The position numbers and the translations under genes are program-made. The notes beneath the pieces were generated by a model. It made no database searches and was not told where the DNA came from. It was given only the letters and a program-made list of their open reading frames with translations. DNA of 64,000 nt. Source: Sphingobacteriia bacterium. Lineage in GTDB: Bacteria > Bacteroidota > Bacteroidia > Bacteroidales > UBA7960. Below, piece after piece: positions 47,847 to 56,573 of the stretch (position 1 is the stretch's first letter; every line of letters starts with the position of its first letter). The stretch lies in assembly GCA_011390785.1 (NCBI GenBank), contig JAABRR010000025.1:17984-81983 (forward strand), read 5' to 3'.

Positions 47847-48542
47847 ATGAAAAATATATTGGTAATAGGTGCCGGGTCAGGTATTGGCCTTGAACTGATA
47901 AATCAATTAAAAGGTAAAAACAACATTTATGCTATGGGCCGAACCAGGGGAGGCTTACCTGACGATCCGAATATTCAGTGGAGTCGCATTGATGTTTTGG
48001 AAGACAATTACGACTTTTCTTTTTTGCCTGATAGTTTGGACGGCTTGGTTTATTGCCCCGGAAGCATAAATCTAAAGCCGGTAAGAGGATTGAAACCAGA
48101 AGAAGTATTGGCTGATTTTCAGCTAAATGCCTTAGGAGCGTTACGGGTTATGCAAAAGCTTCAAAACAATTTAAAGAAATCAGGAAATGCTTCCGTTGTA
48201 TTTTTTAGCACGGTTGCCGTGCAACAAGGAATGCCTTACCATGCTTCTGTAGCTATGGCAAAGGGAGCTGTAGAAGGATTAACCAGGTCGTTGGCAGCTG
48301 AACTGGCACCACAAATACGTGTAAACGCTATCGCTCCATCGCTGACTGATACCCCTCTGGCCAGTAGGTTGCTCTCTTCAGATGAGCGTCGTGATGCATC
48401 AGCTCAACGGCATCCTTTAAAAAGAGTTGGCCAACCAGTAGACATTGCGGCTATTACAGCTTTCCTATTGAGTGACCAGTCGTCCTGGATAACTGGCCAG
48501 ATCATGCATGTTGATGGTGGAATGAGTGCACTAAAAATATGA
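47847..48542 (+). CDS. SDR-family protein lacking the usual catalytic Tyr
   Basis: The 231-residue Rossmann protein starts MKNILVIGAGSGIGLEL (cofactor loop GxxxGxG) and keeps NALGAL, FFSTVA with the Ser, NAIAPSLTDTPLA and the late ITGQIMHVDGGMS. The active-site YxxxK segment reads SVAMAKGAVEGLTR: Lys139 is kept but Val135 stands where Tyr is expected. A similar HAS-AMAK motif is common in one SDR subgroup of Bacteroidota and proteobacteria, so this is a lineage trait rather than damage. Function unknown; it may still bind NAD(P) or use another acid. The lipoprotein esterase gene follows 74 bases later. Confidence 0.87.
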   Translation: MKNILVIGAGSGIGLELINQLKGKNNIYAMGRTRGGLPDDPNIQWSRIDVLEDNYDFSFLPDSLDGLVYCPGSINLKPVRGLKPEEVLADFQLNALGALRVMQKLQNNLKKSGNASVVFFSTVAVQQGMPYHASVAMAKGAVEGLTRSLAAELAPQIRVNAIAPSLTDTPLASRLLSSDERRDASAQRHPLKRVGQPVDIAAITAFLLSDQSSWITGQIMHVDGGMSALKI

Positions 48543-48616
48543 TGCATAGTACTTTAACTAACTTTGAACGTTATACCTAAAATCCTTAAAGAAGAAACCG
48601 TTTAAAGACTTGTTAA

Positions 48617-49480
48617 ATGAAGTGGTTATCTTTTATTTTTTTTATGGCCTTTTTCTCTTGTTTAAGCAGTTGTTCGTCAAATGATCAAATTCATATTGAT
48701 GTTTACCCATCTTTTCAATCATCCTGGGTAAGTTCCCGGCAAATCGAAGTTTATCTTCCATCCGGGTATTGTACAGATAATGAATACGATGTAATTTATA
48801 TGCACGACGGGCAAAATGTTTTTAATCCACATACATCCTATTCAGGTATTGCCTGGGATGTAGGTAACACAATTGAAAGTTTATTACAGAAAAATAGTAT
48901 TAAACCGGCGTTGGTGGTAGCCATATGGAACACCCCTAAACGGCTGCTTGAGTATATGCCCAGTCAACCCTATGAAAAAATAAAAGAGCAGGAGGTTGAC
49001 CCTGAATGGCAGGGTGAAATTCTTTCAGACCATTATCTTAAGTTCCTGGTTCATGAGTTGAAACCATTTATTGATGGCACTTATAGCACGAAGACACAAC
49101 CTGAGAATACTTTCATCATGGGTTCTAGTATGGGGGGATTAATTTCTTTGTATGCTCTTATGGAATATCCTCATGTTTTTGGCGGTGCGGCCTGTTTATC
49201 AACTCATTGGCCGGCATTTAATGGTGTTTTTATTGAGCATTTTGCCGGTAATTTGCCAGCTCCGGGCACTCATAAGTTGTACTTTGATTTTGGTACAGAG
49301 AAACTTGATGCTGCTTATGAACCATTTCAGCTGAAGGTTGACAGTATTTTGCAATCAAAAGGTTACACCTCCGGTGAAGATTGGATTACCCTTAAATTTC
49401 AAGGGGAAGATCATTCTGAAAGGGCATGGGCTAAAAGGATGCACAAACCCTTATTGTTTTTGCTTGGAAGGGGAGATTGA
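48617..49480 (+). CDS. Putative esterase lipoprotein (esterase D-like alpha/beta hydrolase)
   Basis: The 287-residue protein has a lipoprotein signal (MKWLSFIFFMAFFSCLSSCSS). The fold is of the putative-esterase family (PF00756-like): SSWVSSRQIEVYLPSGY, DVIYMHDGQNVFNP, the nucleophile elbow FIMGSSMGGLISLYAL, ACLSTHWPAF, and a late GEDHSERAW with the likely catalytic His. Relatives include feruloyl esterases, enterobactin esterase and mycolyltransferases; the substrate is open. It ends before a strong intrinsic terminator and follows the SDR gene, possibly in one transcript. Confidence 0.88.
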   Translation: MKWLSFIFFMAFFSCLSSCSSNDQIHIDVYPSFQSSWVSSRQIEVYLPSGYCTDNEYDVIYMHDGQNVFNPHTSYSGIAWDVGNTIESLLQKNSIKPALVVAIWNTPKRLLEYMPSQPYEKIKEQEVDPEWQGEILSDHYLKFLVHELKPFIDGTYSTKTQPENTFIMGSSMGGLISLYALMEYPHVFGGAACLSTHWPAFNGVFIEHFAGNLPAPGTHKLYFDFGTEKLDAAYEPFQLKVDSILQSKGYTSGEDWITLKFQGEDHSERAWAKRMHKPLLFLLGRGD

Positions 49481-49510
49481 TTTTTACAAAAAATCTATTT
49501 TTATTCATTG

Positions 49511-49548
49511 CAGGTGTTGTCTGAAATCCGGACGCACCTGTTTTTTTT
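49511..49548 (+). terminator. Intrinsic terminator after the esterase gene
   Basis: Arms at 49511-49521 (caggtgttgtc) and 49531-49540 (gacgcacctg) pair over 10 positions with one bulge and one G-U, followed directly by eight T residues (49541-49548). Confidence 0.85.
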
Positions 49549-49641
49549 AGGGTGAAATCTCCACCTTATTTAGAATCATTTTAAATTAAACAATTTCTGT
49601 GCTTTATTAATCCTATTAACATTTCAGTAAAAAAATTAAAC

Positions 49642-49649
49642 TATTTTTG
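49642..49649 (+). promoter_or_regulatory. Possible -7 box (TATTTTTG) for the DUF3857 pair
   Basis: It matches TAnnTTTG about 70 bases before the start codon at 49721, just after the terminator of the previous gene. No clear -33 TTTG was found. Confidence 0.35.
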
Positions 49650-49720
49650 CTTTTCTATATATGTTAGCTATTTTCTTATGACCTAAATGGACTATTTTTT
49701 AATTACTAAACCTTATTTCA

Positions 49721-51757
49721 ATGCATTATTTAAAACTATTTTTACTAGCATTTACATTTTGTTATTCGTCTTTCCTGGCACTCTCTCAAAGAGATCCGAT
49801 GCGTTTTGGTAAAATATCAGATACAGAATTTGATATGGTAAGGTGCGAAATTGATACAACAGCCAAAGCCGTTATTTTGGGTGATTATGGTGTTGTGGAA
49901 ATTAAGTATGGTATTGAAAATGGATTTGAATATCTCTATACCCGACACATGAGAGTAAAAATTTTTGATAAGGATGCATCAGATCTGGCCGATTTCAGGC
50001 TTTATCTTTATGCCAATTCGTCCGGACAAAAAGATAGGCTTACTGCACTCAAAGCAGAAGTTTATACTCCTGAAAACAGAGGCTATAAGAAGACAAAATT
50101 TTCGAGAAATAAAAGCTTTATTGACGAAGTAAGTGATAATCTCACCACTGTTAGTTTTTCATTACCCAATATTGAAGAAGGTAGTATTTTCGATCTGGAA
50201 TATACCATAAAATCACCCTTTTTGTTTACCTTACCTACCTGGTATTTTCAATCTGAATATCCAACCCTTTTTAGCGAATTCAGAACCTACATACCCGAGT
50301 ATTTTTTCTATAAGCCATTGATGCAGGGTTTTTTGAACTTAACCGACAGGTCATCAGATACCAAAAGCACAAGTTTTGAAGTAGTTTGGCGAGAAGAGCC
50401 CGGATACGGCAATGTTGGAGGCACCAGGCGAAGTCAGAGAGTTGATCTGCTTGAGAATTCAGAAGTATATCGGATAGAGAATGTGCCGGCTTTTACACAA
50501 GAGCCACACATGAATTCTGTTATTAATTACCTTTCCAAGATTGAGCATGAGTTGTCTTATTATCGTATGCCACAAGCTCCTCCGAAAGATTACAGCAGTA
50601 CATGGGAACAGCTTACCAAATCGCTTCTCGAATCAGAATCTTTTGGGAAGCACCTGCAACGGTCCGGTTTTCTGAGTGATGAAGCAGATAGAATTAAGAA
50701 TGAATTTTCGGATCCGGAACAGAGATTGATTGCGGCTTTTGAACTTGTCCAGGAGCATATGGCCTGGAACAATTCTACAAGTATCTATGCCGGACGTAAT
50801 TTGCGAAGGGCCTGGAGTGATAAGAAAGGCAGCACGGCAGATATTAACCTTACCCTTGTGGCTTTACTCCGGGAGCTTGGTATTGATGCTGATCCTTTGA
50901 TTCTTAGTACCCGTTCCAACGGTATAATAAACCCTGCCCAGATTATGCTCGATAAGTTTAATTATGTTGCCGTCCATGCACTTATTGATGGTAATTCTTA
51001 TCTTTTGGACGCTACCGATAAGCATATACCATACTATCTTTTACCCGAAAGGTGCATAAACGGGCAAGGCCGCTTAATTAGTGAAGAAAATGGAAGGTGG
51101 ATTAACCTGGAACCTTTCTTTGATAATGTTACCTATACCCAATCCACTTTACATGTAATGGAATGTGGATCTGTTGAAGCCCATATGAGCAAACAACAAT
51201 CCAATTACAGCAGGCTTCGTACCAATGAGATTTTACGTTCGTACGATAAAACCGAAGACTATATGGATCGATTTGAAGCTGATCATACAGGGATGAATTT
51301 GATTGATTTTCAGGTTGAAAACCAGGACAACTGGACTGAGCCTCTCGTAAGACAGTATGAGTACGAAATTCCTGATGCCAATCCGGGAGCAAAAGATTTT
51401 ATACTGGTTAATGCATTACAATTTGATCAGATTGCAAGTAACCCTTTCCGTTTGGAAGAACGCTTGTTTCCGGTTGATTTTGTTTATCCTTTTAAGCGGG
51501 TTTTTAATATTACCATAGAAATTCCTGATGGGTATGAAATAGATGAAATGCCGGCAACCAATGGCTTTTCAACGGCCAGTAATGATGCTTCCTACCAATC
51601 AAGGTATATATTAGATGAGACAGGAAACATTAAAGTAATCATTCAGATGAATATTGCTAAACCCATCTTTTTGCCTTCAGAGTATCGTGGACTGAAGGAT
51701 TTTTATGCCAAAGTGGTGGAAGAACAGGCACGAAATATCATTCTTAAGAAAATCTAG
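49721..51757 (+). CDS. DUF3857 protein with non-catalytic transglutaminase-like domain
   Basis: The 678-residue protein has a signal peptide (MHYLKLFLLAFTFCYSSFLA), an N-terminal DUF3857 domain (about 35-270; EYLYTRHMRVKIFDKDASDL, NIEEGSIFDLEYTIKSPF), and a transglutaminase-like fold (about 325-460; RRAWSDKKGSTADINLTLVA). The position of the catalytic Cys holds Ala373, so this copy should not be an active protease/transglutaminase, but this is frequent in the family. A beta-rich C-terminal part follows. Its paralogue starts 11 bases downstream, so they are cotranscribed. Function unknown; periplasmic. A TATTTTTG box (49642-49649) is a possible promoter. Confidence 0.9.
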   Translation: MHYLKLFLLAFTFCYSSFLALSQRDPMRFGKISDTEFDMVRCEIDTTAKAVILGDYGVVEIKYGIENGFEYLYTRHMRVKIFDKDASDLADFRLYLYANSSGQKDRLTALKAEVYTPENRGYKKTKFSRNKSFIDEVSDNLTTVSFSLPNIEEGSIFDLEYTIKSPFLFTLPTWYFQSEYPTLFSEFRTYIPEYFFYKPLMQGFLNLTDRSSDTKSTSFEVVWREEPGYGNVGGTRRSQRVDLLENSEVYRIENVPAFTQEPHMNSVINYLSKIEHELSYYRMPQAPPKDYSSTWEQLTKSLLESESFGKHLQRSGFLSDEADRIKNEFSDPEQRLIAAFELVQEHMAWNNSTSIYAGRNLRRAWSDKKGSTADINLTLVALLRELGIDADPLILSTRSNGIINPAQIMLDKFNYVAVHALIDGNSYLLDATDKHIPYYLLPERCINGQGRLISEENGRWINLEPFFDNVTYTQSTLHVMECGSVEAHMSKQQSNYSRLRTNEILRSYDKTEDYMDRFEADHTGMNLIDFQVENQDNWTEPLVRQYEYEIPDANPGAKDFILVNALQFDQIASNPFRLEERLFPVDFVYPFKRVFNITIEIPDGYEIDEMPATNGFSTASNDASYQSRYILDETGNIKVIIQMNIAKPIFLPSEYRGLKDFYAKVVEEQARNIILKKI

Positions 51758-51768
51758 AACTATTATTT

Positions 51769-53697
51769 ATGATAAAAATTCCTAAAAGGCATTTCTTATG
51801 GCCTTCATTTCTTGTCCTGTTTGCCTTGTTAACCCTGCCCTTTCAGGGATATGCTAAGTTCCCTGTGTCTGATATCCCGGAAAATCTCCTGGTTGATGCC
51901 AATAGTGTTTTCCGGATTCATAACATGCACGTAAAGATTGAAAGCCCTTCAACATTTAGTATAATGCGCGAAATAGCTGTAACCATACTCAACGAAAACG
52001 GCAAAGGCCCTGATATTATGGTTATGTCTTATGACAAGTATTCGAAAGCCAACTTTGTTGATGGAGTAATTTATGATGCCAACGGTAAGGTAATTGAAAA
52101 AATAAAAAAGCGTGATCTTATTGATCAAAGTCTGTATAACAATTATTCCTTGTACGAAGACAACCGGATACTTGCCTATCAACCTCTAATTTCAAGCTAT
52201 CCTTACACAGTCCATTACCGTTACGAGGAAGTCTATACCCGAGGCATGTACTATACAATGTCCTTTTTCCCTAATGTAAGTTTTAATATTAGTGTTGAAA
52301 AAGCCCAGTTAAGAATTGAGTATCCTGACGATATGGAACTCAGGTATAGGGTTTATCCATCAGGGAGTGATGTAAAAAATGAGCCTTATACGTTGGGCCG
52401 AATGCAGTTGTATAGCCAATACGAAAATGTTGCCGCAGCTACCAGAGAGTATCTATCACCGGGTATTAAATATGCATTGCCTGGTATTATATTTTCTCCC
52501 AATAAATTTGAATTTGCCGGATTTTATGGCACCAGCAACACATGGCAGGAATTTGGAAGCTGGCAATGGCAGATGAATAAAGGGCTGGATGAATTGCCCC
52601 AATCCCGAATTGACCAATTGAATGCCTTGGTAGCCAATATAGAATCAGACAGGGAAAAGGTAAAAGCCGTTTATGAGTTTATGCAATCGCGAACCCGATA
52701 TGTAAATATTACTCTTGGAATTGGCGGGCTGCAACCCTTTTCTGCCGAAACTGTTGAGCAAAACGGATATGGTGATTGTAAGGCACTTACCAATTATATG
52801 ATGGCAATGCTTAAGAGCATTGGTATAGAGTCGCATTATACTCTTGTAAAAGCCGGATTAGGGGAGTATGGCTTTTATAAAGATTTTAGTGCTTTTCAAT
52901 TTAATCATGCCATATTATGTGTACCTCTTGATGGTGATACCGTTTGGCTTGAATGTACCAGCCAGATAACACCTTTTGGCCACCTTGGAGATTTTACTGA
53001 TAATCGGCCGGTACTGGTGATTCGTGAAGATGGTGGTCATCTCACACATACATATGGTTATCAGCCCATGGAAAACATCAAATCAAGCAATATTTCGGTG
53101 AATTTAACCGGGCAGGGCCATGCTGAGGCTTCAATAAATCTTACCAGGGGTGGTATTTACTTTGTAGATTATCAAAGGCAAATGCGTATGAGTCCTGAAG
53201 ATCAGAAAAAATGGATTTACCGGGCTTTCGCTTTTCCAAATTATGAATTAAAAGATTATAGCATACAGTCCTTTATTGAGCCAGACCCGGTTGCCCAAAT
53301 TAATCTGGATGTTTCTTTGAGATCATTGGCGAGTGTAACCGGGAGCCGTTTAATATTGTCAGTGAGTGATCTGCTTGGAGGAAGAATTACACCAGTTAGG
53401 GTGAGAAATCGTACGCAACCCTTTATTGAAAAATTCCCTACTACTTATATTGATACCCTGGTAATCAATCTGCCTGAAAATTATACTCTTGCCAATGAAT
53501 TACCTGATCTGATTCTTGAATCAGAATTTGGTACTTATAGCATGTCCGTTCAGAATGAAGATAATCGGGTAGTTTTTATCAGAAACCTAACTACCAGGGA
53601 AGGATTTTTTGAGCCTGACCTGTATCAGGATTATTTTCGTTTTTTTCAGAATATCAGCCGTGCTGACCAGCAACAGCTTATTTTTAACGCCAATTAA
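51769..53697 (+). CDS. DUF3857 / transglutaminase-like protein, catalytic Cys present
   Basis: The 642-residue paralogue of the preceding protein has a signal peptide, DUF3857 (about 45-250; EIAVTILNENGKGPDIMVMS, YPYTVHYRYEEVYTR) and a transglutaminase-like domain (about 290-400). Here the Cys is present (Cys337 in NGYGDCKALTNYM) with His380 in FQFNHAILC and a Glu at about 394 where Asp is usual (VWLECTS). So one of the two tandem copies appears catalytic and the other not. Periplasmic; substrate unknown, possibly peptide cross-linking or hydrolysis. A short stem-loop with a T-rich tail follows at 53699. Confidence 0.91.
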   Translation: MIKIPKRHFLWPSFLVLFALLTLPFQGYAKFPVSDIPENLLVDANSVFRIHNMHVKIESPSTFSIMREIAVTILNENGKGPDIMVMSYDKYSKANFVDGVIYDANGKVIEKIKKRDLIDQSLYNNYSLYEDNRILAYQPLISSYPYTVHYRYEEVYTRGMYYTMSFFPNVSFNISVEKAQLRIEYPDDMELRYRVYPSGSDVKNEPYTLGRMQLYSQYENVAAATREYLSPGIKYALPGIIFSPNKFEFAGFYGTSNTWQEFGSWQWQMNKGLDELPQSRIDQLNALVANIESDREKVKAVYEFMQSRTRYVNITLGIGGLQPFSAETVEQNGYGDCKALTNYMMAMLKSIGIESHYTLVKAGLGEYGFYKDFSAFQFNHAILCVPLDGDTVWLECTSQITPFGHLGDFTDNRPVLVIREDGGHLTHTYGYQPMENIKSSNISVNLTGQGHAEASINLTRGGIYFVDYQRQMRMSPEDQKKWIYRAFAFPNYELKDYSIQSFIEPDPVAQINLDVSLRSLASVTGSRLILSVSDLLGGRITPVRVRNRTQPFIEKFPTTYIDTLVINLPENYTLANELPDLILESEFGTYSMSVQNEDNRVVFIRNLTTREGFFEPDLYQDYFRFFQNISRADQQQLIFNAN

Positions 53698-53698
53698 T

Positions 53699-53725
53699 GA
53701 GTTGTATCAACTCCTTTTCTATTTT
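53699..53725 (+). terminator. Short stem-loop terminator after the DUF3857 pair
   Basis: GAGTTG (53699-53704), loop TAT, CAACTC (53708-53713), followed by cttttctatttt. Six base pairs only, so strength is uncertain. Confidence 0.55.
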
Positions 53726-53839
53726 AGGTTTGGAAGAGCAAGTAAATATTTTGACGTTTTCCATTATATGATCTGTAGGGCTTTTTGCTAAACTTGTATT
53801 TTGATCTGGTGAATAATCAAGATTTTCCGGAACCTGGTT

Positions 53840-53870
53840 TTTGTCTTTTAATAAAGGATGATTAATTTTG
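53840..53870 (+). promoter_or_regulatory. Bacteroidota-type promoter of the hemerythrin gene
   Basis: TTTG (53840-53843), a 19-base spacer, then TAATTTTG (53863-53870) match the -33/-7 consensus of Bacteroidota primary sigma factor exactly. Transcription should begin near 53877, which rules out the longer frame starting at 53858. Confidence 0.65.
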
Positions 53871-53935
53871 GTGTGTTGGATATTTGTCAAAATTTACAAG
53901 ACAATGGTTCCTTTACTATCGATAATTCAGATTTT

Positions 53936-54646
53936 ATGAATCAAATGATTATTTCAGGAAATACAAAACTCGCAGATATCGTTATGCAGGATAAACGTTC
54001 ACTTGTTCTTCTGCCAAGGTTTGATATTGATTTGGGTTTTGGAGATCGCACTGTAAAACAGGTTTGTCAGCAGAAAAATATTCATACCGATTTTTTTCTG
54101 TTAATGGTAAATGTTTTTCTGAATAAAAATTATTTTCCCGACCGTAAGCTTAAAAATCTTGATGTTGATATGCTTTTGAGATACCTTGAAAACTCTCACA
54201 GATACTATCTTGAAGAAAAAATTCCCTATCTTGAAACACTCATCGAAGAATTTAAAAAGGTAGTGAAAAATCCGGCTACCCTTCAACTCGAAAAATTTTT
54301 CAGACAATATATTGTTGAAGTGAAAGAACATTTGGCCTACGAAGATCAAACGGCTTTTCCTTATGTTGCTGCACTTTCAGAACAGATTAAGCAAAATGCA
54401 GCCCATTTTGATGATATTGATTATAATATTGGCGTATTTGAGCAACGACATGATAATATTGAAGAGAAACTAAATGATTTGAAAAGTCTTTTGATAAAGT
54501 ATTTTCCCCCATCTGATGATCGCTATATCAGAATCCGTATTCTTAATGAACTGATGGATTTTGAAGATGATCTTATCAATCATGCCCGCATTGAAGATAA
54601 GGTTCTGATACCCATTGCAGAGCAGTTGGAAAAGAAAATCAGTTAA
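53936..54646 (+). CDS. Hemerythrin HHE-domain protein with DUF542-like N-terminus
   Basis: The start at 53936 (MNQMIISGNTKLADIVM, 236 residues) is chosen because the upstream alternative (53858) lies in the promoter. The N-terminal 70 residues (LPRFDIDLGFGDRTVKQVCQ) resemble DUF542, as in ScdA/YtfE, but lack the adjacent Cys pair. The rest is an all-helical hemerythrin domain with conserved His and acid pairs: ENSHRYY, VKEHLAYED, EQRHDNIEE and NHARIEDKVL, enough for a di-iron site. Relatives repair iron-sulfur centres damaged by NO or oxygen. The LuxR-type regulator starts 8 bases downstream, so it may report the di-iron state to that regulator; this link is inference from gene order. Confidence 0.9.
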   Translation: MNQMIISGNTKLADIVMQDKRSLVLLPRFDIDLGFGDRTVKQVCQQKNIHTDFFLLMVNVFLNKNYFPDRKLKNLDVDMLLRYLENSHRYYLEEKIPYLETLIEEFKKVVKNPATLQLEKFFRQYIVEVKEHLAYEDQTAFPYVAALSEQIKQNAAHFDDIDYNIGVFEQRHDNIEEKLNDLKSLLIKYFPPSDDRYIRIRILNELMDFEDDLINHARIEDKVLIPIAEQLEKKIS

Positions 54647-54654
54647 CGTAGCCA

Positions 54655-55245
54655 ATGGGAAAAGTACTTATCATAGCAGAACAATCAGAAATAATCAGAA
54701 AGGGATTACTGCATATAATTGAAGGATTTAACCTGTTTACAGGCATAAGAGAAGTTACCTGTGTTGCAGCTTTGCGTGATGCAATACTTCGGCATCATCC
54801 TAATTTGGTTATTGTTAACCCTTCTTTAGTTAATTCGGATGCTTTGGATAGTCTGCGCGATATAATTCCGGATAAAAAATTGCGTATTGCCGCCATGGTT
54901 TATTCTTTATTTGATGATGAGCATATCAATCGGTTTGATGAAGTAATAATGATTAATGATAACAGAACCAAACTTCAAAAAAGACTTCAGAATATAATTG
55001 ATAAAACTCCGGGCAAAGCATTACCTAAACCTGAAGAAGCTCTCTCTGCCCGCGAGTTAGATGTATTGCGATTACTCGTAAAAGGGATGAGCAACAAGGA
55101 AATATCTGAAAAACTTTTCATTTCTACACATACCGTAATTTCTCACCGAAAAAATATTACTCAAAAGCTTAGTATTAAGTCTGTGGCAGGTCTTACCGTT
55201 TATGCCATTCTCAATGAAATAATAAGTATGGAAGAGGTACAGTAA
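54655..55245 (+). CDS. LuxR/NarL-type regulator with degenerate receiver domain
   Basis: The 196-residue protein has a receiver-like N-terminus (MGKVLIIAEQSEIIRKGLLH) and a clear C-terminal LuxR helix-turn-helix (SARELDVLRLLVKGMSNKEI, then EKLFISTHTVISHRKNI). In the receiver the phospho-acceptor site reads VIVNPSLV: Asn55 stands in for Asp; the acidic pair near residue 8 (AEQS) and the switch Lys are also missing. So control by phosphorylation is unlikely, and the input probably comes from a partner, most simply the hemerythrin protein 8 bases upstream. The pair resembles a widespread Bacteroidota gene pair. Carbamate kinase starts 309 bases downstream. Confidence 0.93.
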   Translation: MGKVLIIAEQSEIIRKGLLHIIEGFNLFTGIREVTCVAALRDAILRHHPNLVIVNPSLVNSDALDSLRDIIPDKKLRIAAMVYSLFDDEHINRFDEVIMINDNRTKLQKRLQNIIDKTPGKALPKPEEALSARELDVLRLLVKGMSNKEISEKLFISTHTVISHRKNITQKLSIKSVAGLTVYAILNEIISMEEVQ

Positions 55246-55553
55246 AGGGGATGTAATTTTTTTTCAATTCCTTTCTATCGGTTAGCAATTCAATAAATAT
55301 TTATAGTTTTGCAGGGATTTATAATCTCAAATCAAAAACTTATATCCAATGTTTAAGCAAATAAGTTTGTTTACATGTTTTATCTTGTTCCCTTCAGATA
55401 TTCCTGACAAGGAGTTCTCTCTTCTTTAGAATACATATATTTTCGATTACCCAATTTTCTTAAACACACTATCAAAACCTTATCCCGGAATGTAAATTTT
55501 GCAAGGCAGAATTTATTCTGGTTTGTTCAAAACACCTTTAAATCAAAAAACCA
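55246..55553. promoter_or_regulatory. 308-bp region before carbamate kinase with candidate promoter
   Basis: TAGTTTTG at 55304-55311 fits TAnnTTTG and TTAG at 55282-55285 is one base from TTTG with an 18-base spacer. This would give a long leader of about 235 bases before arcC; no riboswitch fold was recognised in it. Confidence 0.4.
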
Positions 55554-56498
55554 ATGAAAAAATTATCTGTAATTGCCTTTGGTGGGAATGCCTTGTTGCG
55601 GGGCGATCAAAAGGGTACCATAGATGAGCAGGAACAAAATGTATATGACACCTGTCAACATCTGGTTGAAAGAATTAAACAGGGCCATAACATTGTAATC
55701 GCGCATGGCAACGGACCGCAGGTAGGCAATGTGCTTCTTCAGCACGATGCCGGCAAAAAACTATATAACCTGCCCGTGCAACCTATCGATTTTTGTGTGG
55801 CCGAAACCCAGGGGTCCATCGGTTTTATGATTGAGCAACAGCTGCGCAATGTGCTTGCAGAGAACGATATAGAGCGCAATATTGTTGCCTTGATATCACA
55901 GGTTATCGTTGATAAAAATGACCCGGCTTTTCATAAGCCAACCAAACCTGTAGGTCCGTTTTATAGTAAAGAAGAGGCCGATGAGCTGGCAGCTGCCAAA
56001 GGTTGGGTATTTCATGAAGATCCGCGCAAACGGGGTTGGAGAAGGGTAGTAGCATCGCCTAAACCATTGGAAATTCCTTCCTGGAAGGATGTGGAACGAC
56101 TCGCCCGTGAAGGCTCTATCGTAATTGCTGTTGGTGGTGGCGGTATTCCTGCCTATTTTAATGAAAAAGGCAAAGTAATCGGAATCGATGCCGTGGTTGA
56201 TAAAGATCTTGCATCATCATTGCTGGCCAACAAAATCAAAGCAGATGAGTTTTGTATCCTTACTGATGTTCCCAACGTTTATATCAATTTTCATAAACCT
56301 GGAGAGCAAAAATTGGAAAAAGTTACCGTTGACGAAATGAAAAAGCATCTTGCCAATGGACAGTTTACCGAAGGTAGCATGGCACCTAAGGTCAGGGCTT
56401 GTTTGCAATTTGTTGACAATGGCGGAAAGGAAGCCATCATTACTCAGGCTGAAGAGTTGAATAGCCCTGATGCAGGAACAATTATCTATCAGTCATGA
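55554..56498 (+). CDS. arcC: Carbamate kinase
   Basis: The 314-residue amino acid kinase begins MKKLSVIAFGGNALLRGDQK and has IAHGNGPQVGNVLLQ, CVAETQGSIGFMIEQQLRN, RGWRRVVASPKP, IAVGGGGIPAYFNEKG and AVVDKDLASSLLA plus LTDVPNVYINF, all characteristic of carbamate kinase. It moves phosphate between carbamoyl phosphate and ADP, yielding ATP, CO2 and ammonia in catabolism. It is followed 75 bases later by ornithine carbamoyltransferase; arginine deiminase (arcA) is not in the window. Cytoplasmic. Confidence 0.96.
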   Translation: MKKLSVIAFGGNALLRGDQKGTIDEQEQNVYDTCQHLVERIKQGHNIVIAHGNGPQVGNVLLQHDAGKKLYNLPVQPIDFCVAETQGSIGFMIEQQLRNVLAENDIERNIVALISQVIVDKNDPAFHKPTKPVGPFYSKEEADELAAAKGWVFHEDPRKRGWRRVVASPKPLEIPSWKDVERLAREGSIVIAVGGGGIPAYFNEKGKVIGIDAVVDKDLASSLLANKIKADEFCILTDVPNVYINFHKPGEQKLEKVTVDEMKKHLANGQFTEGSMAPKVRACLQFVDNGGKEAIITQAEELNSPDAGTIIYQS

Positions 56499-56532
56499 TC
56501 TTTAATTGGTCATTTTAAGAATCATAATTCAC

Positions 56533-56540
56533 TACTTTTG
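56533..56540 (+). promoter_or_regulatory. Candidate -7 box before ornithine carbamoyltransferase
   Basis: TACTTTTG matches TAnnTTTG and lies 33 bases before the ATG at 56574; TTGG at 56506-56509 is a poor -33. The gene may be expressed from here as well as from upstream of arcC. Confidence 0.4.
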
Positions 56541-56573
56541 TAAATTGAAAAAAACACCTTAAATAATATTATT

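Noticed and set aside
53858..53935. 26-residue longer start for the hemerythrin protein
   Set aside because: The ATG at 53858 precedes the -7 box of a consensus promoter, and family members start near MNQMII.
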